From: Apostichopus japonicus
Taxonomy: Eukaryota; Echinodermata; Holothuroidea; Aspidochirotida; Stichopodidae
Assembly (NCBI RefSeq): GCF_037975245.1
Contig: NC_092579.1
Location: forward strand, 13,998,678 to 14,058,677
Direction: 5' to 3'
DNA: 60,000 nucleotides
Shown here: piece after piece, positions 37,109 through 49,168 of the stretch
How the letters are laid out: the number at the start of each line of letters is the position of its first letter
Position numbering within the stretch: the first letter of the stretch is position 1
The notes under the pieces: generated by a model
Databases searched by the model: none
What the model saw: the letters and a program-made list of their open reading frames with translations, nothing else
What the model was told of the DNA's origin: nothing
Program-made: the position numbers and the translations under genes

Positions 37109-38910
37109 CAGTCTAGTCAGTCTAGTAGAGTCAGGATGGATTCAGCCTAAAGGATTAGTCTGGAACCAGTCTTTAGAGCCATGAGTCTAGATTCAGTCTG
37201 TGGAATCAGTATTAAATTAGTCTATATAGAGTCAGTATCGAGTCGGTCTATAGAATCACTATGGATTCAGCCTGAAGAGTTAGTCTAGAACTAGTCTTTA
37301 GACTTAAGAGCTATGAGTCTGGATTCAGTCTGTGAAGTCAGTATGAAATTAGTGTATAGAGTCAGGATGGATTCAGCCTAAAGAGTTAGTCTAGAACCAG
37401 TCTTTAGAGTCCTGAGTCTAGATTCAGTCTGTGGAATCAGTATTAAATTAGTCTATATAGAGTCAGTATCGAGTCGGTCTATAGAATCACTATGGATTCA
37501 GCCTGAAGAGTTAGTCTAGAACTAGTCTTTAGACTTAAGAGCTATGAGTCTGGATTCAGTCTGTGAAGTCAGTATGAAATTAGTGTATAGAGTCAGGATG
37601 GATTCAGCCTAAAGAGTTAGTCTAGAACCAGTCTTTAGAGTCCTGAGTCTGGAGTCAGTATGGAATTAGTGTATAGAGTCAGGATTGATTTAGCCCAAAG
37701 GTTTAGTCTGGAACCAGTCTTTAGAGCCATGAGTCTAGATTCAGTCTGTGGAATCAGTATGGAATTAGTGTATAGAGTCAGGATTGATTCAGTCTCAAGG
37801 ATTAGTCTGAAACCAGTCTTTAGAGCCATGAGTCTGGATTCAGTCTGTGAAGTCAGTATATAGAATTAGTGTATAGAGTGAGGATGGATTCAGCCTAAAT
37901 GTTTAGTCTGGAACTAGTCTTTAGAATCATGAGTCTGGATTCAGTCTGTGGAGTCAGTATGGAATTAGTGTATAGATTCAGGATGGATTCAGCCTAAAGG
38001 TTTAGTCTGAAACCAGTCTTTAGAGCCATGAGTCTGGATTCAGTCTGTGAAGTCAGTATGGAATTAGTGTATAGAGTCAGGATGGATTTAGCCTAAAGAG
38101 TTAGTCTAGAATCAGTCTTTAGAGCCATGAGTCTGGATTCAGTCTGTGGAGTCAGTATGGAATGTGTATAGATTCAGGATGGATTCAGCCTAAAGGTTTA
38201 GTCTGGAACCAGTCTGTAGAGCCATGAGTCTGAATTCAGTCTGTGGAGTCGGTATGGAATTAGTGTATAGAGTCAGTATCGAGTCAGTCTATAGAGTCAG
38301 TATGGATTCAGTCTGTGTAGTCAGTATGTAGTCAGTCTATAGAGTCAGTATGGATTCAGTCTGTGTAGCTAGTATGTAGTCAGTCTGTTGAGTCATATGG
38401 ATTAAATCTGTACAGTCTGTACAGTCAGGCAGTTTGAGTCTGTCTATAGTCAGTATCGATTCAGTCTATAGATTAGTTCCATGTAGTTACTTTAGGCTAT
38501 ACAGAGGCAGTTTGGCGTCAGTATATTTAGTTACTATTGAATCAGTCTTCACTAGCTCTGTAGCGTCAGTATGGAGTCTGTGTATTGAGTTACTATTGAA
38601 TCAGTCTGTACTAGCTCTGTAGAGTCAGTATGGAGTCTGTCTATAGTCAGTATCGATTCAGTCTATAGATTAGTTCCATGTAGTTACTTACAGAGTCAGT
38701 ATGGAGTCAGTATATTTAGTTACTATTGAATCAGTCTGTACTAGCTCTGTAGAGTCAGTATGGAGTCAGTCTATGGAGTTACTATTGAATCAGTCTTCAC
38801 TATAGCTCTATAGAGTCAGTATGGAGTCAGTGTATGGAGTCACTATCGAATCAGTCTGCACTAGCTCTGTAGAGTCAGTATGGAGTCAGTGAATGGAGTC
38901 TATTACAGAT
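37109..38910 (+). repeat. Large GAGTCAGT-rich minisatellite, 1.8 kb
   Basis: It is composed of diverged ~20-bp words (AGAGTCAGTATGGATTCAGT, TTAGTCTGGAACCAGTCTTT) assembled into ~115-bp units. A ~231-bp block starting near 37201 (GAATCAGTATTAAATTAGTC) recurs near 37433. From about 38270 the long units give way to short GAGTCAGT/CTATAG repeats. Open frames inside (e.g. 37635-37829) are repeat artefacts. Confidence 0.9.
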
Positions 38911-39297
38911 CGCCAGTCCAGACTGTACGAATCCAATTGGGTTAACACTGACACACATATTTCTGTCATTTCAACTATGTTATTTTAAGTTTACTCTCTG
39001 ACAAAATATTGGAATTTATATATACACTTAGGTAATTGACATTATCTGAGACATTTTTACACATTTATCAGTTTGGCTCAACTATGTGAATTGGGCAAGT
39101 TAAATCCAATTACTACCTCATGATAATGCAGAGTAGACCCTTCAGTGTGAATGAATACCTGGATACGAACACATATATCAGAACATCTCTATCTGAACGT
39201 CGGATAATATTCTTCCTAGCTCTCTCCGATGAATTACGTCCAGTGCGGGGAAACGCCCATTTCTTAATGTGTCTCTCTTTTTCCTCGATCAAAACAG

Positions 39298-39453
39298 GCT
39301 GTCGAGAAACGCAGGAGCGAGGTGAAGAAGCTACAGAAGAAAACTCAGAAGAATCACAGCGAGAAATATTTAGAGAAAGAACAGAAGAGCCTGGATGACT
39401 TACATCAACTCTCCAAGCAGTTACTCAGTTTCAGATCACAAAGTCTCAGAGAG
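39298..39453 (+). CDS. BAIAP2: IMD exon D, carries the basic KKLQKK patch
   Basis: This exon is 156 nt (52 codons), phase 0 at both ends. The acceptor is TCAAAACAG and the donor is GTGGGTAT. The translation begins AVEKRRSEVKKLQKKTQKNH. It aligns with DKCQAELKKLRKKSQGSK of human IRSp53, so the four lysines known there as K142, K143, K146 and K147, implicated in actin and phosphoinositide binding, are all kept. The rest (SEKYLEKEQKSLDDLHQLSK and on to LRE) matches KYSDKELQYIDAISNKQGEL in register. It is the largest exon seen. An overlapping open frame from 39120 reads a different frame and is not real. The acceptor has a purine run (AAAACAG) with pyrimidines slightly upstream (39270-39290). Confidence 0.92.
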
Positions 39454-39810
39454 GTGGGTATATTACTGCTGTACATATCACGTGTTAAAGCTGGGTTTCG
39501 CGTCGAATTTACCACAACGCTGGTGTAACAGTGGTTACTCCAAAGTTAAATGAAAGATTGATTAGGTACCTTAAAAGCATAATCTGTTAGTTAATTTGGC
39601 CCACAAAAAAATAATTAAAGGTGACTATATAGATATGAAAATCATCGGTTTTGCAAATTGGAAAACAAATAGATAAATACGTTTGAAAAGTGTGGGGATA
39701 CGTAACTTCTATTAGATTAAATGCACTTGCTCATTACAACCAAATGTACATGCATGAGCAACCAAAATACTCTCTTAGTCAATTTATAGAGAACCAGACA
39801 TTTGTCAAAA

Positions 39811-39830
39811 TTATGCAAATTTATGCAAAT
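39811..39830. promoter_or_regulatory. Tandem octamer (POU-type) motif
   Basis: TTATGCAAAT is repeated twice head to tail, giving two ATGCAAAT octamers 10 bp apart. ATGCAAAT is the known POU-domain (Oct) site. The same arrangement is at 43437-43454. Function is inferred only. Confidence 0.35.
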
Positions 39831-42800
39831 TAAAGTTACAAGTCAATCCAAGGTATGTATACAGCTTTCATTATGTTAAATAAGATATGACTGTATAGCT
39901 TGCCAATTATGATTCAATCATCATCTGAAAACTAGCCAAATTTCATTTCAAAATCAATTGAGTTAATTAACGGTCTGAATTGTTAAAAAAAAATACAGTT
40001 TCCTGGGCGACAAATTATCGAGAACCAATGCTCATCAACTTTATGAAAAAGGAAAAAATCAAGAAGGTTCCTCATAGCGTGATCAATCGAAATTTAATAC
40101 TTGGTAGTACAGGTTTGATAAAAATTTTGCACGGAATTTTGCAAATCGCGCACTTTCAAGTTTCTCTGGATTGGAATTTCCATATTCACGACTTGCTGTG
40201 AACTGGCCTGTAAATTATCTCATTTTCTTTATCTACGGTGATAATGTGGCTAGCATGTTTTTCACCCTTCAAGTACAATTATGCTCTCTCTGCCATAGAT
40301 TTATGTGGCAATTACATTTTAATGCAAATGTTAGAATTGCCTTGAGGCCGAAGCAGCCCAAAATATAAAATAAGTTAATGACACAGATTCAAGGAGCGAC
40401 AGGGTAATATAACAGCTACGAAAGGTTTAAAGAGAGAGACCTAGAACAAACCTTGCGCACTATTTATAAGACATACATATTTAACCTCTCAGATGAATGT
40501 TGAATATATCAGTTTGGGTCTATAACAATATAACTGATTTCATAAAGGAAGTTCAGATTATAAATTCACACTAGCTTTCTGGGGCTTTTTTTGTCCAAAG
40601 ATGTGAATATATTAGCAACATTTGACCATGATGTATTTTAGAATGCTGGCAAAAGTTTAAGGTAATACAGAGATGGTAGTTAGTAGTGTTAAGTAAATGT
40701 ACCAAGATGGATACTAAACCATAAAAATAGTAACAAATGTGCTGTATAGGAATTCTTGTTCAGTACACTTGTTGAGTAAGTGCATGGCTGGAGATCCTCC
40801 ATAAGTTCTAACACTGTTAACCTCATGCATTTGTTTGAATCAATTGAATGTTTTGATTATTTGATACTTGGATCTATTAGTTTGTTAACGTTGCCAGGTG
40901 CCTCAGGTTTGGAATATTGTAGATATATATACCTTAACCTGGAATAATGAGGGTAACGAGGGTAAAACGAGGGTAAAACCTTGAATCTAATGGATGCAAT
41001 CGTAAGAGCAGACAGTAATTCTGTCAGTAGAGAAATTACCCACTGAGAGTTTGTGGTAGAAATACTGACCTGGGCTTTTTAACGTTTCATCGAAAGAAAA
41101 TAGGGTTCCGTCAATTTAAATATAAATGTGGCTGTGATGAAGGTAAGTGTTATTCATTTCATTTGCTACCCAGAAAAGTTCCATCAATAGATACATTCTT
41201 GGATCGAAATGTTCCTACACAAAGCTGGTTACCATTGACAACAGCGTAAAATGTAACACAACATCTAGCAAGATCTCATCATTTACAGACACAAAGACAA
41301 TGTCAGCTTAAAAGTAATTTAATCGATTTACACTAGTAGTGTATGGTTCCTGCAGTGTTATATAGATGTAGTTTCATGTAGCAATTTTTACAGCTTTTTT
41401 ACCGCTTTTCGCCTCCAAAAGCGATACTTGAGAAGTTTAAGACTCTCACCCCTTCGGAACCTCTTTAATTTGCGCATAATTACATTATCGCTGGAGGGAG
41501 TTGACGGTAGCAGGCTGTGTTAAACGAGACCATTAGAATTGAATTCCGAGTCCCTGTGAATTTAATGGAAGGTGGAAAACGGGGACGAGAAGTTTCAGTC
41601 TATTTTGAAATTCTTTTGTGGTGAGTCTTTCGGTGGTGGCAGTTAAAACAAAAAAAGACTTCCAGACTAATGGAGAGATTACCTGGTGTGAAGATAAGAA
41701 AAGACGAAGAAGAAGGAACAAAAAAAGAAGAAAAAATGAAGAAAAACAGAATTATTTTAGGCCTGGCATACACAGATCTAGATGATAACTGTTATCTATA
41801 GGCAAATTTGAAATGATCACAGGGAAGTAGCAACTGACTGTTGAAACAGTGTCGTAGAACTCCTCAAGCATTTTTCTCTTAAAGGGTTGAATTTCAAAAT
41901 ATTAAAAGGAAAAAGAAAGAATTTTGGAGAGTCTGAGAGGGAGAGACGAAAATGCTTTTGTCAGGACAAAGACATTTCTAATATGATTCATCTTGAGGAC
42001 GGTAAAACTGTTTTTAATATTTTTTTTTAAGGAAGTTTGCAGAAATCTTTCTGAATCTCTTTTATTTTCGAGAGGATATCTCGATGCTGGAAAGGAAATG
42101 AGAAGGTGATGAATTTCTTCTGTGTTTAACAAAGATTAAAAAATGTTGATATTGAATTGTATACAAATTCGATGGAGAAGAAAATAACTAACAACTTCCT
42201 TTCTTTATGGTGTGCCAATTATGATAAATATTGTTAAATCTTAACATAGTCTTGGAGTGCCGGAAACTGACTAAAAACTAATAGCTGTCTCAGATATTCC
42301 ATCATTCGAGGGTTTGTTAGAACCTTAGTAGTGTTGTGATGCTGGCCTTTTGAGATAATCGGCGATGTGAGAAAATGTCGATTATCTTGTATGTGTAGCA
42401 TGAACAGGAGAACCCAATCCTCTGTGCTGATATAAATTTGTTTGACCAGAGTAACAAAAGAGGAGACTACGTGACTATACTCCCAAAAAAGTCCTCATTT
42501 TAAGAAGTAAAATTTTGCAGATAAATATTGTTCTGTACATTGGGATGGTATACTGAGGAGGGAGGAAGAGGGCAGCAGACTGATAACATTAAGTCTGTTA
42601 CTTGTAGCATATGACTTGTACTCACTTTGCATTGGTATTCATATATACCAAGGGATTTCTACTTGTACTTTTACTCTTGCTGTATCTTATACTCATGAAC
42701 TTCTAGTCTGCTGGGCAATGAATGGTTGCCAAGGAAACTTGTAGGCTACTGTGCTATTATTAAAAGGTTAGAGTCTAGCTTTTTTACCAAAGTACATTAT

Positions 42801-43236
42801 AAGGCAGAATGGAAGATATTGCAAGGTTATTATTCATATCTCCTATACCGTGTCTGTATGATGTAATTTAGACAGTTCATTGTACAGAGTTAAAAAGGTC
42901 ATAATATTATAATGAATGACTGGTGTTAATGTCCCTTACTAGAACACAACATCAAGTGAAGTGGATCAAATCCAGTATGTATACGCTCTATTTCATCTGA
43001 CAGCATAGGACAGGTTTTACAGGCCTCTGTAGGGAAATAACTTAATGGACCAAACTCGGTGATTATCACAGGTGTCTCTCCTACTCGTCAGGTAGGAGTT
43101 GAGTGGTGTGTGAACATTTAACATAGTTGATTAAAAATTATCAGTTTGTAGGAAGTTTAAATATGGTGTTAAATTAAATGAAAATGGAACTATACAACCT
43201 GATGAGACACTCTTGCAGGTTTTTTTTCACCATTTA

Positions 43237-43485
43237 TGACCAGTAGTTATATTGTATATAGTGATTCTGCTGTGGCCGAGACAAGATTATAGTATCTTTA
43301 CCATTAACTGCAGTTTAAAACATGCAAATTTATGCAATATGGAAAGGTCTTAAGTTGAAATTATTCATGACCAGTATTAGTAGTTTGTCTGATTCTGCTG
43401 TGGCCAAGACAAGTTTATAGTATTACTGTTTAAAACATGCAAATTTATGCAAATATGGGAAGGTTTTAAGTTGAAATTATTTTTG
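43237..43485 (+). repeat. Two-copy ~120-bp tandem duplication with octamers
   Basis: ATTCTGCTGTGGCC(G/A)AGACAAG, TTTAAAACATGCAAATTTATGC and TTAAGTTGAAATTATT occur in both copies. The second copy holds ATGCAAATTTATGCAAAT (43437-43454); in the first the second octamer is ATGCAATA. Confidence 0.8.
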
Positions 43486-44649
43486 TCACTTTCTAAAGAT
43501 TGATCATAAATTATACTAGTATAGACTTCTGAATAACTACTAAGAATTGAATTTGTCTTTGCTTTATATGGCTGTGCTATGATGAGGTGTTGTTTTTGTT
43601 CCAATTAATTATATGGAAAACAAAGGAACATCTGGTGCAAGAAATTGTAGGCCATAATTAATGAGTCATTCCCTCGGTGAAAGGTGGTCGTCTTCTCGAG
43701 AGAATCCGTGACAGGTCATATTACAAGAAGGTCTGCTTTAATTTTCTCCCCCGGAGTGACGTGAAAACGGGAACTGTCGGTCACGCTGTAGAGAAATCTG
43801 AGGCGAGTTTTATGATGGTTCTTCAAAAATTTATCCGTGTCTGTTAATTCACTTGAGTATAATGTTGCTTACTCATTCTATGTTTTCTGGATGCATGAGG
43901 ACAGATAAGGGGTTGTTGTATTCATATAGTGGTACAGTGTAGAATATTGCAGCAGCTTGTTGCTATGCTACATGTAGTTGTTATGCTACATGTAGTTGAT
44001 GAAGTCAGAGGTTTGATAAATATCTTGAGATTATTACTGCAGGCTGTGCTACATATATGCCGTTTATCTTTTGATCAGTTTTTGATGAGTCATAAGTTTG
44101 GCTACTGAGGAGAAACCATCTTATAGATTTTGTTACTAAATGATAATTTTTCAGAATATACACATAATTTCCAAATAGTCTTGTCGTCAATATTTGGTCC
44201 CAGAATTTTAGCATTCTAATATTGCATAAAAATGTCTCCTAGAAGTTTGAATGAAATAGACTTGAAAATAAATCCCAGATTTTCTTACACGATTAAATGC
44301 CTCATTGAAGGCAAATTCTAACGTAGGGTGGAAAACTACTTCAAATTCAGTTTGAAGTTTTCGCATGCATGAGTGATCATTGTTTGATGATGTAGCATAT
44401 TATTTGGGACAATCCCAATGACTTTTGAAATGTGATTAAATGTATTTTACATTCTCTGATTAATCTCAGAACTTGTGAATGTCTCCCCATCTTCCCTGAG
44501 GTTCGATCTGTGAGTTTCATCGATCCTGCAGAAATGTTTCCTCAGGATACATCCTTCAAAAGTCTACCAGTTATTTCCATAAATTAGCAAATGGCTCGAA
44601 TTGAAACAGTTTTGGTGTCTTGGCCTTTACGCCAACATTAATTCAATGC

Positions 44650-44840
44650 GTTAACTTTATTCCTCTCTTACCTAACTCCAATACATATGTACACTGATCG
44701 ATCTACCAAGCCCATGATTCGACCTAGCTTATGAATTGGAAACATTCTTGTCCTGCGTGCCCCAATGACCCTCTCCATAAGTTCACTGTCTTCTCCCTTT
44801 CAAAGCTATCTACCATTCAGAGAACTACACACGTGTTTGC
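44650..44840 (+). repeat. Dispersed repeat family R1, copy
   Basis: TTATTCCTCTCTTACCTAAC, GGAAACATTCTTGTCCTGCG, GCCCCAATGACCC and CTATCTACCATTC follow in the same order as the copies at 8185 and 25445. Confidence 0.6.
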
Positions 44841-45312
44841 ATAGCCTGAATTTCCATCCACAAGTTGAATCTGTAATGTTTTCTGCGTAATTCTATAGTA
44901 ACATTAATTACAAGGACAGCGAGAGAGAGATAGAGACTGAGTCGCTCTCTTGGTGATTTGGATTGATTCAGGAAAATTATAAGTCTTTGTAATTACTTTG
45001 TCTGTTCAAATTTATTGCACCACAATGACTAATTCCTGATGCATCTAACTTGTGTACTAAGTCAGCTAGGTCATCTTAAGGGGATTGACTGATGGAAGCT
45101 AGACAAACACTAAAGTACATACTGTATATTTTCACGGGGAATAATCTAGGACTGGAATTTATAATATAACAGTTTTGAAGGTTGTGAATGTTCCTTTACA
45201 AAATGCTATAGGTCCTATCTACAAAAAATGTTATATCTGTTCAATTGTATATCAATGTGACCATATAGCATGTTGCATAGCATATTGTGATACCGGATAA
45301 ATTATTCACTGA

Positions 45313-45970
45313 TGCAGCAGTATGTGGGCATTGTAGCTGCAGTATGTGGGCATTGTAGCTGCAGTATGTGGGCAGTGTAGCTGCAGTACGTGGGCAGTGT
45401 AGCTGCCGTACGTGGGCATTATAGCTGCAGTATGTGGTCATTACAGCTGCAGTATGTGGGCATTGTAGCTGTAGTATGTGGGCATTGTAGCTGCAGTATG
45501 TGGGCATTGTAGCTGCAGTATGTGGGCATTGTAGCTGCAGTACGTGGTCAGTGTAGCTGCAGTACGTGGGCATTGTAGCTGCAGTACGTGGGCATTGCAG
45601 CTGCAGTACGTGGGCATTGCAGCTGCAGTACGTGGGCATTGCAGCTGCAGTACGTGGGCATTGCAGCTGCAGTACGTGGGTATTGCAGCTGCAGTACGTG
45701 GGCATTGCAGCTGCAGTACGTGGGCATTGCAGCTGCAGTACGTGGGCATTGCAGCTGCAGTACGTGGGCATTGCAGCTGCAGTACGTGGGCATTGCAGCT
45801 GCAGTACGTGGGCATTGCAGCTGCAGTACGTGGGCATTGTAGCTGCAGTATGTGGGCATTGTAGCTATAGAATGTGGGCAGTGTAGCTGCATAATGTGGG
45901 CATTATAGCTGCAGTACGTGGGCATTGCAGCTGCAGTACGTGGGCATTATAGCTGCAGTATGTGGGCATA
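45313..45970 (+). repeat. 22-bp minisatellite, about 30 copies
   Basis: Unit is GCAGCTGCAGTACGTGGGCA plus TT. The centre (about 45545-45840) is nearly homogeneous; the flanking units carry TATGTG for TACGTG and GTAGCTGC for GCAGCTGC. Because 22 is not a multiple of 3 and the unit has no stop in any phase, all frames of both strands stay open, producing apparent ORFs up to 198 codons that are not genes. Confidence 0.95.
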
Positions 45971-47299
45971 TATCAAATGAATCTTGCAGAACAACAAGAG
46001 ACTATGATCATATTAGTTGTCTTTGTCCCATGGCTTTCATCGATGATTATTTTTATTTCAGCTGGCTTGTATAAATACATATTTGCACATCAGCTTGTCA
46101 TTTTATGATGACCTCGTCAGTCCTATAATTATGAAGAATAAATGTCAACAATTATTCAAATGATTTACAACGTCAAAAGCTTTGACGAAATATTGTCAAC
46201 AATTTTGACGAAAAAGGTCTTCCTCACAAAATTCAGGGGATTAATGTTTAACTGAAAATTTACAAACCTCCTCCCGTCATAGATGACAAAACATTTGAAG
46301 AACTGGACATGACTAGTAGTTGCCAAATGGATAATGAATACTGACATTAATTATTTATTTCTGAGAAGTTTAACTACAGTAGCAGGTATCAGTTGATTGT
46401 GTATGTAATTTAGCTGTGTATAATTGGCTATTTGTATATTTAAACATCTGTATATATAAATAAAACTGCTTGAATTCATATCATTGAAGGAATCGAACAG
46501 CCATATCCTGCTAAGTTTGTTAATACTATATAGCACTTCATTATGGAGGTTTACACGCAACAATAACAATCAAAGCTGTTTAACTATCTAAGATGCAGAC
46601 AGTTGTTTTGTGTTTAACCTCATCACCGTGAACTTTCAAGACATTAGTTTCCTTCCACTCTTCATACCAGTATATATATATCACATATACGTATACTGTG
46701 TGTAGAAGTTCTTCGTTAACGTTTGGCCCGCTGCATACGTATATGTATACACACACAAACATGGGGGAACAGTATTTTAGTCGCAAGCGTCCAGCTGCGT
46801 ATATCGGTGTCGGTAGATCAGACCAATAAAGGTGACCTAACCCACCGTTATTTCCTGAATACAGACGTCTCTTTTCCTGAATTGTTGCCTCCTATTCGAA
46901 AACCAGGATGAACTTTCTCAAGTTTATAGACTGTTTAAAATGTATACCACTAGTTCCACAGTCGTCCCCAGTTTAACCGATTCAGTGACAATGACTTTCA
47001 GAGGTATCGGAATCGTTGAAAAACTCAGAAATCAATCATTTCCTTTTTGATCGTTGGCACCAGACTCACTGGCATGAAGTTAATCTGCAGAATATCCATT
47101 CTGTCTTTGCTTTGTCTAATTACCGACACACTATTGTGTGTTCTGTTCTAACGAGCTACATTGATGATACAATTGTTTCAGTCTTTTTCGTTGTTGTAGA
47201 TTTATTATGACTCTAACTTTGATGAGGACAAATAGTTGGCTTGCTTGCAGATCTCGGTGACACTCTGTGAATGTAATTATTTTAAAATAATAATGTTGG

Positions 47300-47790
47300 C
47301 AGTCAAACAGATCCAGGGGGAAGGGGAGGGGGAAGGATTTGTTCATGACAGCTATCTGTATCACATAGACTTATGATGATGGTAGGGTTTGTGTCTCCTG
47401 GCTGGGGTGATGTGAGATTTGGGGGAAGGGGGAGGGGTTCATGACAGGTATCTCTATCACATAGATTAATAATGATGGAAGGGTTTGTGTCTCCTGGCTG
47501 GGGTGACGTGAGATGAGGGGGAGGGGGAGGAGTTCATGACAGGTATCTCTATCACATAGATTAATAATGATGGAAGGGTTTGTGTCTCCTGGCTGGGGTG
47601 ATGTGAGATTTGGGGGAGGGAGAGGGGGAGGAGTTCATGACAGGTATCTCTATCACATAGATTAATAATGATGGAAGGGTTTGTGTCTCCTGGCTGGGGT
47701 GATGTGAGATTTAGGGGAGGGGGAGGGGGGAGGAGTTCATGACAGGTATCTCTATCACATACACCAATAATGATGGTTGGTTTGTGTCTA
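47300..47790 (+). repeat. G-rich minisatellite, 86-103-bp unit, five copies
   Basis: TTCATGACAGGTATCTCTAT recurs near 47342 (variant), 47428, 47531, 47633 and 47735, each followed by AATAATGATGG, GTTTGTGTCTCCTGGCTGGG and a GA-type tract such as GGGGGAGGGGGAGGAG of varying length. Confidence 0.9.
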
Positions 47791-47796
47791 CTTTAA

Positions 47797-48412
47797 AGCA
47801 GCATTTTGCGTTGGGTCGCTTTTTTCCACTTTTTTAACATGTGCATCGATTTTTTTACATGTATCAATCATAAAACAGCAATCTAAGATACCATCCAAGT
47901 TTCACCCTGCCAAGAGCGTTAATTAGCGAGTAATTAACGATTTATGTCGATAAATGAGAAGAGTGTCCTCGACAAATTTCACAGTTAAAATTAATCGCAT
48001 ACAATTCCGCCAAACCCACTAGTTTGAATTCAACCAATCAGAGATGCAGGTTTAGTTATGAGCCGTTGCTAAAAATAGATTCAAGACTTCGCGTTGGTTG
48101 TACCAGGGAGTTGTTATGCAACTCCCTGGTACAACTGCCATATAGACTGTACACAAATCAAGCGTGGTGTTATATTACGTATCTGTCAATGACGTTCGCA
48201 GTGTTTAAATATTCATATTATGGGCGAGGTTTATTGGGTTCCCAACGGAAAATATCTTGGAGAACAACAAAGTTGAAAGTTGCAATTTTTTCGACTTTTA
48301 TGCCACCATTTGAAGTAAAATATAAATAGATTAGCTAGTTATGTATGTCGTTATGGCAAAGTGGAATCAGTGAGGTTGAGAAAAATCATAGAAAAGGACG
48401 CAAGATGCTGCT
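47797..48412. mobile_element. TTAA-flanked non-autonomous DNA element, 616 bp
   Basis: TTAA lies at 47793-47796 and 48413-48416. Next to them are inverted ends AGCAGCATTTTGCGT and (inverted) AGCAGCATCTTGCGT, one mismatch. TTAA target duplication is the piggyBac signature. Inside is a perfect 17-bp stem with a 5-nt loop (48097-48113 and 48119-48135). A solo end TTAAAGCAGCATT lies at 22134-22146. No transposase frame is present. Confidence 0.75.
48097..48135. repeat. Perfect 17-bp stem-loop inside the TTAA element
   Basis: GTTGTACCAGGGAGTTG, loop TTATG, then CAACTCCCTGGTACAAC. Confidence 0.9.
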
Positions 48413-49168
48413 TTAACATAGTGAATAAAAAATTCGACTTTGCCTTTTATCTGTTAGGCCGCAATATGGTCACTTTGTTAGTGTTATTTTCTGTTTTATA
48501 AATTAAAACTAAGTTAAAAACAACCAGCTATTTTGCCTTTTTTAGTTTATCCTATCAAAATGACAGTAATGTATCATCGTTTTTACAGACATTTTTTAAA
48601 TCATTTTTATTATGTTTTGATTGGAAGTTAAAGGGTTAAATGTACCGCCTATCCTTTGTAGCACTCAGGTGGAAACATGACGCAAAACAGGTAAATATTG
48701 GCCGGTTCATGGTGAACTGCCATAGTTTCGATAATAGGTTTGACAGGAAGAGGTAACCACTGGTAAAAAAAAAGGAAAAAACAAAAAACACACAGTTGTT
48801 TCATCTTGATTTATATGTTTTTATTTGTTTGAAACAATATACTCTCATCAGTGAAGTAGATGCATGCACTATTACTGTAGCTGGTCTAACAGGTCGAACA
48901 CAATTAAAGACCATAAAATTAAAATTTTCTGAGTTGCATATTGAGTACAATTAATATCAAGATCAGCACAACATTGAATGTGCGATTTGTAATACTTTTA
49001 CACAGTGTCAAAATGAAAAGCTGCAGTGCCCACACTGCGTGTCGAACTAGAGCGCAAAAGATGTTATGTCCAGCTACGCAGCCGGGCTGCAGGATAGCTG
49101 CAGCCCTTGCATCTTGACATGGTGTCGAATTATAATGCTGCATTTGTTCAGATAGTTGAATTGTAGAA

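Larger units (their letters stand above)
21624..39297 (+). other. Intron C-D, 17.7 kb
   Basis: Donor is GTAACC, acceptor is AAAACAG. Repeats are listed separately: the 331-bp hAT-like element, (TA)n, foldback, R1/R2, 60-bp minisatellite, poly-A and GAGTCAGT-rich array. The spans 24300-25440, 26000-29200, 30100-34000 and 35200-37100 show no exon or recognisable RNA gene. A perfect TGACGTCA palindrome (CRE-like) lies at 28858-28865 inside an imperfect inverted repeat (~28830-28870). Confidence 0.75.

Noticed and set aside
45241-45837. 198-codon - strand ORF, longest in the window, and sister ORFs on both strands
   Set aside because: It is the 22-bp array read through; the unit has no stop in any phase, so the frames are open by construction.
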